A stretch of DNA of 27,500 nt, taken from Mesostigma viride. Lineage: Eukaryota; Streptophyta; Mesostigmatophyceae; Mesostigmatales; Mesostigmataceae. The notes beneath the pieces are model-generated. The model was not told the origin of the DNA, did no database searches, and was given only the letters and a program-made list of their open reading frames with translations. Made by a program: the position numbers and the translations under genes. The stretch is taken from positions 2,388,547-2,416,046 of the forward strand of contig RPFO01000026.1 of assembly GCA_009746045.1 (NCBI GenBank), in the 5' to 3' direction. Positions 1-14,067 of this stretch are shown here, piece after piece. The stretch's first letter is position 1. Every line of letters starts with the position of its first letter.

Positions 1-545
1 ACCTATGCAAACAGTGCCCAAAAGTGATTGGGGACACAAAGTAGCATTTATGACGATTTGTCGTGCACTTACTAGGGGTACTACCCCTGGCATGTGGCTA
101 AAAATAGCACAAGACGCTAAACCGTTCTTGCCGCCCAACGGTCAATAGGAGCATCTGTTTGACCTGCCCATACATTCCAAACGAGTTCCCCCTCTCCTCG
201 ACCGTTTGAGCTACTAACATGGGTCGGCGGGTCAGGTTTGTGAGAGTTATTAATTTTCCCGCCAAAATACGGTCTTTTTTCGCGGGAAAATTAATAACTC
301 TCACAAACCTGACCCGCTGAACCATGTTAGTAACTCAAACGGTCGAGGAGAGGGGGAACTTGTTTGGAATGTATGGGCAGGTCAATCAGATGCTCCTAGA
401 TTGACCGTGGCGTGGCAAAAACGGTTTAGCGTCTTGTGCTATTTTTAGCCAAATGCCGGGGGTAATACCCCAAGTAAGTGCACGACAAATCGTCATAAAT
501 GCTACTTTGGGTCCCCAAACCCATTTGGGCATTGTTCGCATAGGT
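1..545. repeat. Foldback element: 545-bp near-perfect inverted repeat
   Basis: The left arm (about 1-262) and right arm (about 282-545) are reverse complements along almost their whole length, with scattered single-base differences. The loop is only about 19 nt (263-281). The outermost bases are ACCTATGC at the left and GCATAGGT at 538-545, so the element begins at or before the window edge and ends at 545. Short reading frames run through the arms but show nothing protein-like. The structure fits a foldback-type MITE or an inverted-repeat locus able to give a long hairpin transcript. The target-site duplication cannot be tested because the left flank is missing. Confidence 0.9.
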
Positions 546-591
546 TTAATGTGAGTTTTGAATTTTTATTGATTTTTTGGTGTTTTGGTGA

Positions 592-673
592 CGAGTCCCC
601 TTAATTATTAGAGTGAGTAAACCGTGCACGTGCCTGGTGCATGACGTGCATGATCCACGACAATAATGAACAG
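592..673 (+). repeat. Left arm of an inverted-repeat element (partner 2672-2786)
   Basis: This stretch runs from CGAGTCCCCTTAA through ATCCACGACAATAATGAACAG. Its reverse complement, with a few indels, occurs at about 2715-2786. The partner arm continues inward without a break into TGACGCTATTGGCGAGAAAC. On this side the continuation is split into 907-919 and 2252-2276 by two later insertions. The arms probably mark a DNA transposon or foldback element of unknown family. Confidence 0.6.
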
Positions 674-674
674 G

Positions 675-906
675 TATGGGGACACCCTCCTTCTCGCTGT
701 GTATATAGGGTTGACGGTTCCTTCAGTACTCTGTATTGGCACCCATGTGGCGCAGTCACGTGCTTATTTATTAATTAATTGATTGATTGATTAATGAGGG
801 CTCACAGGCATGCATGCAGTATAGTGCGGACTGCGGAAGACACTGCCCCACCATTCCCCCTTCACCACGGGGTGCATGTGGCAAGGTTGTATCAGCTGTC
901 CCCATA
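675..906. mobile_element. Small MITE with TGGGGACA terminal inverted repeats
   Basis: TATGGGGACA at 675-684 is matched by TGTCCCCATA at 897-906. Read as a TA dinucleotide duplication around 8-bp inverted termini, this is a 232-bp non-autonomous element of Tc1/mariner or Stowaway style. It interrupts the left arm of the surrounding inverted-repeat element exactly where the intact right arm (2672-2786) is continuous, which supports insertion. It holds no ORF. It contains a TTAATTAATTGATTGATTG simple repeat near 768-794. Confidence 0.5.
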
Positions 907-919
907 TATCTGACGCTAT

Positions 920-2240
920 TAATTAATTAATTAATTAGGAACATAACTCCGTTGGGAGTATATGTAGCACATAGCCCTGAGAAGGGGCATATGAGCCTAT
1001 AATACATTCTAAGCTACTTCCTGCAAGGGTGGGAATGTAAACAACACTTGCTCTAGGTGCACCAGGGCACCCGCACCCTCATGGTCTATCACGCTATGCC
1101 CGGGTAAGGGGGGAGCATGCCTGTGAGGGGGAAGATCATCATGGCTATACAAGAGCTATGGCATGGCTTCTCAGCAGAGAGTGACTCCCTGCATGGGCAC
1201 AACATTACTAAATAAGGCTAGGCATCGTCTGGAGTGTGGCACATCATAGGCAAACATGTACATGACTAAAAAGGCTAGGCCTCAGCTGGTATAGTGCCTG
1301 TAGTAGGCGGGCATGTACAAGGCCACTGTCTAACTATTCTACACTACTGCTGTATTCCCCTAGGCTGGGGCTGGAGTTGCTGGGGCCGCGGTGGTCGAGG
1401 GGGTCGCTTGCCAGGGCTTGTGGCCGACGTAGATGGCCGCCCCCTTCCAGTACACCGGCTGGCCCGCCTTGGTCTGCCGGAGCTGGAGGTAGGTCTGCCA
1501 TAGCTCCCGTCGTCGTTGTTGCTGTGCCAGGGTCAAGTCGTCGTCAAGGGTGAAGAGAGTCTTCTCGAGCCGCTTGCGGCGTCTGAGAAAAGAAATCTTG
1601 TCCGCCGGGGTCTTAAAGGTGAGAAGGAGCGGGGGCGGCCCGGCCTTACCCCGCGCGCGGGGAAGGCGGTGGGCGGCCAGCTCGATCTCACCAGTAAGGC
1701 CCATGCGATCAAGGATTTCTCTCTCAAAAGCACGCGCAAGCTTCTCGGAATTCTCACCTTCCTCCATCTTGAGATTCTTGACAATGACGTTGAGGCTGCG
1801 CTTGGCGAGCTCGGCCTCCTCGCGTCCAGGTCAAGCGTCTGCCGTTGAAGCTGGGCTGCGACGGCGGAGGTGGTGGAGGTGGTATGTTGCTTAAGCATGT
1901 CCGCCCAGGTGGTGATGGGAGGAGCATCGCCGGCCAGGCCAGCCGGGGCTGGCTTGGCGGCAATGTCCTTCACCGCCTGGGCGGTGAGGCCTGCGGTGTT
2001 CTGCAGAACCTCGATAGCGATGGCATTATCCTTGAGGCGCTGGTCGATGTCTCGGAGCTGGGCGGTGATGGAGTCGGTGGAGACGGAGGGGGGGGGGAGG
2101 TGGAGGCGAGGAGGGTGGCGGTGGCGGTGGGGATGGTGGGGAGCTCAGCAGCCAGCGTGCCGCCAAGTGCCGCCACATCTGCTGCAAGAGGGGTCACATG
2201 CTGCTCGAAAGCTTCCTTGAGGAGGGTGCGGATGGTGGCT
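920..2240 (-). mobile_element. ORF1-only LINE, copy 1, 5'-truncated, with TAAT-repeat tail
   Basis: The 11-mer TCTGACGCTAT occurs exactly at 909-919 and 2241-2251 and is a good target-site duplication. Between the copies, on the minus strand, lie a LINE ORF1 remnant, a 3' untranslated region of about 420 bp, and a terminal (TTAA)n/(TAAT)n tail (about 918-939). The whole unit, including the 3' UTR and tail, aligns to the plus-strand copy near 16.5-18.5 kb. No reverse transcriptase follows ORF1 in either copy. This suggests a non-autonomous, ORF1-only lineage comparable in layout to mammalian HAL1 elements. The 3' UTR holds a diverged tandem duplication (about 1207-1320). Confidence 0.75.
1360..2240 (-). 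pseudogene. LINE ORF1 (RNA-binding, RRM plus C-terminal domain), frameshifted
   Basis: LINE ORF1 proteins coat the element RNA as nucleic-acid chaperones. Read from 2240 downward, the pieces are a helical Ala/Thr-rich region (KEAFEQHVTPLAADVAALGG), a segment with GLTAQAVKDIAAK, an RRM-like start (LNVIVKNLKMEEGENSE) and a C-terminal part with LPRARGKAGPPPLLLTFK, RRRKRL, DDDLTLAQQQRRRELW and a final YWKGAAIYVG. The last part resembles the ORF1 C-terminal domain of algal and plant LINEs. The frame is broken at a G10 run (2088-2097) and again near 1800, so no intact protein is made. The 5' part of the gene is missing. The better preserved C-terminal ORF is 1360-1767. Confidence 0.7.
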
Positions 2241-2671
2241 TCTGACGCTATATTGGCGAGAAACTGGACTACGCAAGGAAACTGGGCCTCGTAGATCAAC
2301 CCCAAAATTAAATTTGACTAGTGCAATCGACAGATCTCTCAAAGGGAATTCCAAATCTGCCCTCGGGTAGTCGAAGGTCGGTTTCGGACCAGGTGATAGT
2401 CTTGTTACTCGAGACTGGCAAAAATGGCTCTTACGTCATTCTCTTACGCCAAGTAAGCCAAAGTCAAGAATGGCAAGTAGTAGTAGTTGGGGGGGTCTGA
2501 TCTTGAAAGTTTAAGTAGTGAAATCGATAGATCTCAGCGAGGGCTGACAGTCAGGATCTGCCATGAGAATGCCAAACCACGGTCCAAAAATGGAAGATAG
2601 GGGTGAAAAATTGTCGGAATCTGATACATTTTAGGCCAAAAATTAAATAATTCGCCAAAAGTGTATACATT

Positions 2672-2786
2672 TCTGCTATACGGTATAGTCCAGTTTCTCG
2701 CCAATAGCGTCATCTGTTCATTATTGTCGTGGATCACGTCATGCGACGCGGGCACGTGCGCGCTTGACTGCTCTTAAGGGGTTCGA
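2672..2786 (-). repeat. Right arm of the inverted-repeat element (partner 592-673)
   Basis: Reverse complement of the left arm. It also includes the inner part GGCGAGAAACTGGACTA, whose mate is at 2256-2272. Because this arm is uninterrupted, it shows what the left arm looked like before the MITE and LINE insertions. The interior between the arms (about 2280-2670) is AT-rich, non-coding, and contains a diverged direct repeat of AGTGAAATCGATAGATCTC type (about 2317-2345 and 2516-2543). Confidence 0.55.
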
Positions 2787-2841
2787 GCCCGGCTTGGACA
2801 TATCTATATAACGAGCGCGAACACGGCGGCGGTGGCCCCGG

Positions 2842-2910
2842 CCATGGTTACCGCCTGTCTGTGGTTACCGCCTGTGCATGGTTACCGGCCATGGTTACCG
2901 CCTAATAATG
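2842..2910 (+). repeat. Short tandem repeat, CATGGTTACCGCC type
   Basis: Four irregular copies of a 12-16-bp unit centred on GGTTACCGCC follow each other, giving partial palindromes around CCATGG. Nothing else is visible between 2790 and 3080. Confidence 0.6.
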
Positions 2911-3079
2911 ATCAGATTACTTGCCCACGCTACTTGTTACTGATGTATATGCTCGATCACATGGGTCTTATTGCACCCACAGCACTTGCCGGATCTTCTA
3001 TGGCGTGTCCGATGATGTGAGCCGCGCTGTGGCATGCCTCTGGCATGAAGGAGAAAAGGGGTCTCTTCTGCATGCATGC

Positions 3080-3110
3080 AGTAAGTAAGTAAGTAAGTAA
3101 GTAAGTAATT

Positions 3111-3195
<85 letters not shown>

Positions 3196-3210
3196 CTAGT
3201 AAGTAAGTAC
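3080..3210 (-). repeat. (TTAC)n microsatellite, probable LINE 3' tail
   Basis: About 130 bp of pure or nearly pure AGTA repeats on the plus strand, read as (TTAC)n on the minus strand. It lies about 135 bp downstream of the end of the minus-strand reverse transcriptase ORF, where a LINE with a microsatellite-type 3' end would carry its tail. This differs from the TAAT tail of the ORF1-only elements, so the two LINEs belong to different families. Confidence 0.8.
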
Positions 3211-3344
3211 TTGCGTGTCATGCGCAAAGGCATGCCATGCAGTACTATGCTAATCTCATTAGAAAAATAATTACACAAAAGTTTAAACAAATATCGTCGA
3301 TCTGCATCATCCCCCAACCGTTAAGCACTAGATGGGGATGCAAT

Positions 3345-5540
3345 CCTCATCCGAGCTGTCCTCTACTGTAATGGCAGACGAGGCGGTATAGTGTAGCGGC
3401 TATATCCTCAGGACCAATAATAACCTCCACCTGCGGACTTCTACCCTGGCTAGCAACGGGCCGCGGGGCCCCCCGTGGGGAGAAAATAGGAGCATACCCC
3501 TCGGGAAGGTGCTTATCGCAGATGGCAGCCCATTTCTCCTTGTCAATCATGCGGGCGCGGAGTACGGATAGTCCCAGAAGCCCTGCATCTTCAAGCAGTT
3601 GTGTCACATAGGTCCGGGTCGCGCCGCGCCGGTGCCCGGCGCGCGCAAGTTTGCCAGTGGGTTGCGATGGGACAAGGGGACCCTGCCATAGGAGGAGGTG
3701 TCTACCTGGTTGGCCCGTCTTAAGCCCCCCGGCAGGGCCCACATCGGTATTCACCTGGTCTGTGCGGGCAAGATGGCCGGCAAAGAGGAGGCGGCGGTGT
3801 CGGATGGTTATGGGTGACAAGAGGGAGCTCGCAGTAGAGCTCGATCGGCCCGGCTGCGGCGTTCTTGGTAGCGGACGCCGAGGATTAATTTGACGGAGCA
3901 TTCGAGTGACGGTGCTGTCAAGCTGCTGGCTCAGCGCCTGGTCCATGCAGGGTCCACGCCTCGCAGCCATAAAGGAGGATGCTGAGGACAAGGGCCTTGA
4001 ACAGAATGCGCTTGCGTCGCTCACTCAGGTAGCGACAGGTCCAGAACCTGTCGAGGCGGCGGAGGGCCGCCCAGGCCTGGCCAATGCGGGTGTTGATGTC
4101 GTCGGACGTGGAGGAAAGCCAGCTGCCATGCAAGGAGCTTGAAGCTAGTCGCCGGGGGGACGGAGCCGTCCAGCAAGAGGAGGGTGGGTGGGGCTATCCC
4201 AGCAGGGAAGCCGATGGCCATGACCTCCGTTTTCTTGCTGATCATAAGCCCCACCGCCCGCGCTTCCAGTGATAAGCTGTCTAGTAGCCAGAGTTAATTG
4301 GGCTGACTCCGGGGTTTCCACGAGTGTTGTGTCATCAATATCAGCGTACGTAGATCAGATCGCTCAGGCGGTAGGGTGGGTCAACCCCGCCGTAGCTGGC
4401 GTACTCCGTGACCTCGATCCCCGGCGGGCGCCCGCCTCCACCCGGCCGGGCGAATAAAGCGGGCTAATTGTGCACGCCGCATAATATAGTCCACCATAAT
4501 GATGAGTAGATATGGGGAGAGCACACAGCCCTGCCACACCGGCCCCGGTGTGCAGGGGGAACGCCGGAGTGACGCCGTCGGCGGTACGGACCTGGGCTTG
4601 GTGGGACCCTTCATAGAACTGGCGGATGATCTCAACGATGTACGATGGGACACGGAACAGGTGAAGGACCACCCACAGGGCGTCCCATATAACCGTATCG
4701 AATGCCTTGGTGTAATCCACGAAGATCAATATAGCAATGGCAAGAGGCCGGGGGCCAGGCGGCCCACTTCCTCGATCAGGCGGCGCGCGGTAATAGTGAC
4801 CATAACATAATTGCGACCAACACGGAAGCCCATCTGGGACTCACCTAGGTGGGGATCGAGGCTGGCGCGCATGCGGTTCAGCAGGAGACGCATGAAGACT
4901 TTCAGCACGTAGCAGCTTTGGAGGCATACGCCGCGGTAGTTGCCGGTATCCGCCGCGGACCCTTGCCCTTGTAGAGCATGACCCGGACAGCGGTCTTCCA
5001 ATACGTCGGCGGGGCCGACTCAGGCCTGATGCATCTCGTAGAATCCGGTTGCAAACACCCCGGAGGAAAGGCTCAAGCTCAGGCATCTTAACCACGTACC
5101 TCCGGTGAAATATTGTCCACTCCCATGGCAGCATCATTGCGGAGGGTGGAGATGGCAGCAGCCCATTCCTGGGGAGTCCACTCGACGTGCATGGGGGCCG
5201 TCCACCAGGGGGCCGGAGAGCGGTGGGACCAGGTAGTCCGTCTCGCTGGTGGGCGCCTGTGGGGGCTCAATGGGGCCGCCTCGGCTGGCCGCAGGGCGTG
5301 CATGCAGCTGCAGCGGGGTCAAGCGGGGGGGGCGGGCCAGGGGCCCCCGATAGTTTGGCCTGGGAGCTGAACCAAAACTCGAGGCGTTCACTGGGGGTGC
5401 CTGGGATGTCAGCCCGTTGCGTTTCCCGCCGTCCGGTGAGACGGTCGAGAGCTCTAGCGCCAGGCCGCCTTGTGCTGGTTGGCGGCCTTGTGGCGATTGA
5501 TTTCGGCGGCAAGTGTCTCCACCTCGATCCTCCGCATGTG
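3345..5540 (-). pseudogene. LINE ORF2 remnant: reverse transcriptase and C-terminal region, multiply frameshifted
   Basis: Read on the minus strand, pieces in three frames give the order of a non-LTR retrotransposon RT. A linker ends at WTPQEWAAAISTLRNDAAMG (about 5240). Then come GNYRGVCL, ESQMGFRVGRN (finger region), FVDYTKAFDTVIWDALW (RT motif with the first catalytic Asp, near 4715), a GQGCVLSPYL-like motif, and the YADD region near 4330-4362. After that come KTEVMA, an RKRILFKALVLSILLYGCEAWTL segment (about 4025-3955), and a tail with RHRRLLFAGHLARTDQ and KEKWAAICDKHLPEG. At the catalytic YADD site a TACG duplication and an extra Ile codon disrupt frame and motif, so the enzyme is dead. 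No endonuclease domain is visible upstream, so the copy is 5'-truncated. The 3' end is followed by a (TTAC)n tail. Confidence 0.8.
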
Positions 5541-6287
5541 CACGGCAGTATATGGAGTTGTTGCGCTGGATTAGGACAAATTGCGAAATTTAGGACACTT
5601 TTGATCGATGCCGACTCGATCAAGATAATAAGTTGATTTGGGTCCCTTTTACGGGCCAATATGTGGCTGACATTGATTCCCTACGTATTCAACTGTTTTC
5701 AACCTATTTGGTACCACCCTGCAGGACATTTACCGGGTGATGCTCGTGACGGTGCCCTTCATGATGTCATGCTTACTTCCATATAATGCATGAGCGTGGA
5801 CACGATGACTTTAATGCGCGGAACGTGATTGTATTTGCCAGGGAAGTGTACCATGCAGTAATTTCATACAATCTTCTCACATAATGCATGAAGTCCTCCC
5901 CGGGCATGGAAACATTTCAATACCAACAATGAATTTTGAGGTAGTGATGTAGCATGCATGCACTTGGGTGTACTGTCAGAGCTATTGGTGCTAACACATG
6001 CCGCCAATTATAATGGCCAAGGTGCATGTATAATATTTTAAAATGTCCAAAGAGACATTGTTGGGCGTGCATGGCTAATAACGCCCTTATTATCAATCAG
6101 TCCAATATCCTGGACTAGACAGCTCCGCGGCTTTTGCGCCGAGTTCCTCTTGAACAAATTATACTCTAGCCTACCATGACCGGGACGCCCAGATAATTAA
6201 TAGCATGTTGCATCCGTGCAACACATAGCCTAGATATAGTGTCAATGGAATGCCATATCAAGAAACGGTTGCTTCACATGAAAACGG
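5541..6287. other. Gene-free AT-rich stretch
   Basis: No coding signal. The segment 5560-5585 (GCGCTGGATTAGGACAAATT core) recurs in inverted orientation at 15712-15737. Several ATGCATG-type short palindromes are present. The 3' UTR and polyadenylation site of the minus-strand PHD gene must fall at the right end of this stretch, but I see no diagnostic signal. Confidence 0.6.
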
Positions 6288-8530
6288 TCAGTAGTAACGA
6301 GGTTGCGGCAATGGTGCCGGCTGCCATGCCAATGTCATCGAGGGAGGCTGCTGCCAAGCGGCAGCCGCTGATGTCGCCGGTGCCGGTGGCTGTTGGTACC
6401 ATCCCGCGGCTGCAGTTGCTGGTGGCTGCGCGTATGGTGCCGGCGTGTATGGTGCCGGCGCATACTGTGGCTGCGTCAACGGTGCCGGCGCGGTTGCCGG
6501 TGCCAGGACCTGCTGGTACCATCCTAGTGCTTGTGCCGGTGGCTGCGCATACGGTGCCTGGGCGGCTGCCGTTGGTGGCGGGTAAAGCGGTGCCGCCGCG
6601 GGTGCCGGTGGCGGCGGGTAATAAGGCGGTGCCGCCGCGGGTGCCGGTGGCGGCTGGTAAAGCGGTGCCGCCGCGGGTGCCGGTGGCGGCGGGTAATAAG
6701 GCGGTGCCGCCGCGGGTGCCGGTGGCGGCTGGTAATAAGGCGGTGCCGCCGCGGGTGCCGGTGGCGGCTGGTAATAAGGCGATGCCGCCGCGGGTGCCGG
6801 TGGCGGCGGGTAATAAGGCGGTGCCGCCGTGGATGCCGGTGGTGGCGGGTAATAAGGCGGTGCCGGCACGGCTGCTGGTGGTGGCAGGCAAGGCGGTGCT
6901 GTCGCCGGTGCTGGTGGTGGCAGGGCTTCTGGCGGCGGGGCCTCGGCTGCCGGTGCCTGCTGCTGCCGCCTCCCCTGTCGTTGCTGCTGCGGCGGCGGCT
7001 GCTGTTGCTGTTGCTGTATTTGCTGCATTTGCTGCAGCAGCAGCCGCTGCTGTTGTTGCTGCTGTTGTTGTTGCTGCTGCAACTGCTGCTGGAGTTGTCG
7101 GTGCTGCTGCTGGACCTCTTGCAGAAGCTGGGCCTGCTGCTGTTTCATACCCTCCAGTTGTGCCTGCACTTCTGTTGGTACTCGCGTTGTGCCGGGCAGG
7201 GCCTCCTGCAACGGCTGCGGCCCCGGGCGCCGTTTCTCCGGCTGGCGCTTCTTGGCATCTGGGGGGGGGGCTGGAAGGCCTGCTTGGCGGTGATTCGCTT
7301 CGCTCGCCCTAGCCCGGCGTTGGTGATATCCGTGAGCGGTGCCGGTGCCGCATCGGTCATGGTGGTGTCTTGTGTCCGCCGTTCTCGGGATGGCGTATCA
7401 GGAGAACCACACAGATCCATCGTGGCCCGCTGCGGGAATGCGTTACTGAGCAGGATGCTTGGGACGGGCGCATTGCCCATCAGGGCAACTAAATTGGGCT
7501 CGTTCTCCTGGGCCCACGTCAAACACTCCTGCATTTCATCATTCCATGCGTTTGCAGGGATGGATTTACCCGGAAACGTTACACCAGGGACATCGCACCA
7601 CTTGGGAGGGTTGTTGGCCACGATGAGTGCCACTTGGTTGTGGAAGTGGATGCCGGTGGGTGCGGGCCTGGTCATGGAAGGAGTAAACGAACATAGCAAC
7701 GACTTGTAGCTCGAATTCTTCGTTTCGCGGGCTAACAGAGCGCTCATGGTCTTGTTTTTCCAGCCGCCCAAGATGATGCCGACATTTTGCCTCCATGGGT
7801 GAAGGTTCACGACGGCCCGAGCCATGATCCCGCATTCGGCCCTAAAACCAGGAACCCCGCCCCCCACAGATATGGTGCTCTCATTTCGACCTTGGACCGG
7901 CATTGTCTTGAGCACCGGTGGATCAGGTGAAGGAAATTTCAATGTCATCTTGGCATCCTCCAGCTCGGAGCGACTGAACCCTTTGCCACGCTCGTCGGCC
8001 GGGGTACTTTCCATCACGTTGTCAATGGAATTGTCCCCCGTCAGGTCGGAGGAACCCAGGTGTGCACCACGGCTGGCCGGATCGTCATCGCCACTGTCGA
8101 CCATCTTGTCGTCACTGTCATTCTTGTCGTCACGGTCCTTTTTATCCCCGGCAACCTTGCCCTTCCCGCCCAAATTACTATGAAGATCTACCATCCCCGC
8201 CAGGTCATCCTCGGAAACTGGAGCATTAAAGTTGATGCCGGCCGGGAGGGGGGGACGTGGGTTGTTGCCGACATGATGAGTCGCTTCCTGGTCTTGCTTG
8301 GACGACCCAGCAAAACATTCGGGGCACATCCATTCTGCCCCTTCTTCAGCACTTGGGTCCTTGAATAGCCCCGTGCATATCCCATGGACGTGCTTTCCAC
8401 ACGACCCACTGCATGGGTGATTGGCGCCACTCAAGAGCTCCTCCTTAGAAACGCCATCCTCGGATGCTCCGCCTCCCAATTTCCTACACTTTTCGCCTGC
8501 AAAGCAGGCATCACCGTTGCTCTCTGACAT
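6288..8530 (-). CDS. PHD-finger protein with polyQ and Tyr/Pro/Ala-rich tail; frame broken at a C10 run
   Basis: ATG at 8530, TGA at 6288, about 747 codons if the break is bridged. Residues 9-72 fit a C4HC3 PHD finger, a histone-tail reader fold: C9, C15, C40, C44, H49, C52, C69, C72, ending in EWMCPEC. The first pair is spaced CX5C, wider than usual. An acidic Lys/Asp region follows (about 125-160), then an unrecognised folded-looking part (about 215-390). After the basic sequence AKRITAK the frame meets a C10 run (7261-7270). With 11 C the reading continues into PDAKKRQPEKRR, a likely nuclear signal, a glutamine-rich coiled coil (about 6980-7150) and 13-residue PPPPAPAAAPPYY repeats to the stop. 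A one-base error or a young mutation is likely, because both sides keep coding character. The gene is divergent to the 9727-14067 gene. A chromatin role is inferred only from the PHD finger. Confidence 0.7.
6575..6870 (-). repeat. 39-bp coding minisatellite (PPPPAPAAAPPYY)
   Basis: Seven to eight copies of a GC-rich unit of about 39 bp (some 33 bp), core GGTGCCGGTGGCGGCGGGTA on the plus strand. It keeps the minus-strand PHD gene frame, giving 13-residue Pro/Ala/Tyr repeats. Because the unit length is a multiple of three, other frames are open too; those are shadows. Confidence 0.8.
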
Positions 8531-8689
8531 TTATTACTCACTTTTCCGCAGCACTACTCATTGCTTCCGGCATTATCGCCAACAATCGTTTAGCCGCACC
8601 GAATACCATCGTTTCCGGCGTTAAATTCATTCCAAGACGGAGGCACTGGCTGGAGCCCCGGCTCAGGCGGGAGATCCGGCGTTTGAATG

Positions 8690-9307
8690 AGGTGACAGTT
8701 GCGGATCCCAGGCATTATAGTATCTCCGAAGCCAGGCTTCGTGTCCGTTTCCTAGTACAAGGCATCGTATCTCAGACAAGTATCGCAGACAAGGTTTTCC
8801 CCAGCGGAGGCCAGGCATCGTATCGCCGCGGACAGGTTTTTCCATAGCCGAGGCAGGCAACGTATAAATTATTCCCCAGCCGAGCCTGCCGAGGCCAGGC
8901 ATCGTATCTCCGCGGACAAGGTTTTCCCCAGCGGAGGCCAGGCATCGTATCTCCGCGGACAAAGTTTCCGTAGCCGACACAGGAATCTTATAAAATATTC
9001 CCCAGCCGAGCCTGCCGAGGCCAGGCATCGTATCTCCGCGGACAAGGTTTTCCCCAGCGGAGGCCAGGCATCGTATCTCCGCGGACAAGGTTTCCGTAGC
9101 CGAGGTAGGAATCTTATAAAATATTCCCCAGCCGAGGCCAGGCATCGTATCTCCGCGGACAAGGTTTCCCCAGCGGAGGCCAGGCATCGTATCTCCGCGG
9201 ACAAGGTTTCCGTAGCCGAGGCAGGCAACGTATACAATATTCCCCAGCCGAGGCCAGGCATCGTATCTCCGCGGACAAGGCTTCCCCAGCGGAGGCCAGG
9301 CATCGAT
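8690..9307. repeat. Higher-order minisatellite between the divergent genes
   Basis: The basic unit of about 43 bp (core GGCATCGTATCTCCGCGGAC) is organised into a higher-order unit made of two core monomers plus a divergent block ending in GTATAAAATATTCCCCAGCC. Higher-order starts at about 8874, 9000, 9126 and 9242 give periods of 126, 126 and 116 bp. The 116-bp unit lacks a CCTGCCGAG segment. Each unit carries a TATAAAATAT-like AT box among GC-rich DNA and SacII-type CCGCGG palindromes. It fills most of the gap between the start codons at 8530 and 9727. Open frames of 175-235 codons on the minus strand come from the repeat and are not called as genes. Confidence 0.85.
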
Positions 9308-9439
9308 ACAGTAGCTCGACCTAAACTGTACACTGTAACCTGATGTGCGTGAGAGGTACGCCGAAGGCATGATGATTGTCTGTCAAGCAACGCCACGCTG
9401 TCATCAGTGCTATTACAATGTCTTAAAGAGGTGCTGCAG

Positions 9440-9697
9440 GTGAGACAACCGGCTGCTAATAATCTGCTGTAGCGTTTGTTGTGCGAATTAATTTTGCAGG
9501 GGACGAATCATTGGTATGAAATGCGGATGCTATTAAATGGTGACAGAAGCAGACAGGACCTAGACTAGAGGTGGCCAATCTACGTGACATAACCAGTTGT
9601 GGCTAGGTAGTAATGGTAGGGTAGCTGCGTCCAGGTACCTTGGTTTGAAGTTTCTAGTATCGCAGTCTGTTGGGAATCCAGGTTGTTGCGTTTACAG
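9440..9697 (+). other. Candidate 5'-UTR intron of the transposase-like gene
   Basis: A strong donor CTGCAG|GTGAGAC at 9440 and an acceptor GCGTTTACAG|ATAGG ending at 9697 lie upstream of the chosen ATG (9727). Removing 258 nt would leave the coding region untouched. This is inferred from splice-site consensus only. Confidence 0.3.
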
Positions 9698-9706
9698 ATA
9701 GGGAGA

Positions 9707-9721
9707 ATGCTGACGGAGTAG
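9707..9721 (+). promoter_or_regulatory. Upstream mini-ORF (ATG CTG ACG GAG TAG) before the main start
   Basis: A four-codon ORF out of frame with the main gene stops 5 nt before the main ATG (9727). If it lies in the mRNA, it would tend to lower translation of the transposase-like protein or force reinitiation. Confidence 0.35.
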
Positions 9722-9726
9722 GCACA

Positions 9727-14067
<4,341 letters not shown>

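Noticed and set aside
8663-9396. 175- and 235-codon minus-strand ORFs in the higher-order minisatellite
   Set aside because: The 126-bp unit keeps frames open; the peptides are pure repeat (CLASAGE, ETLSAEIR) with no other coding sequence attached.
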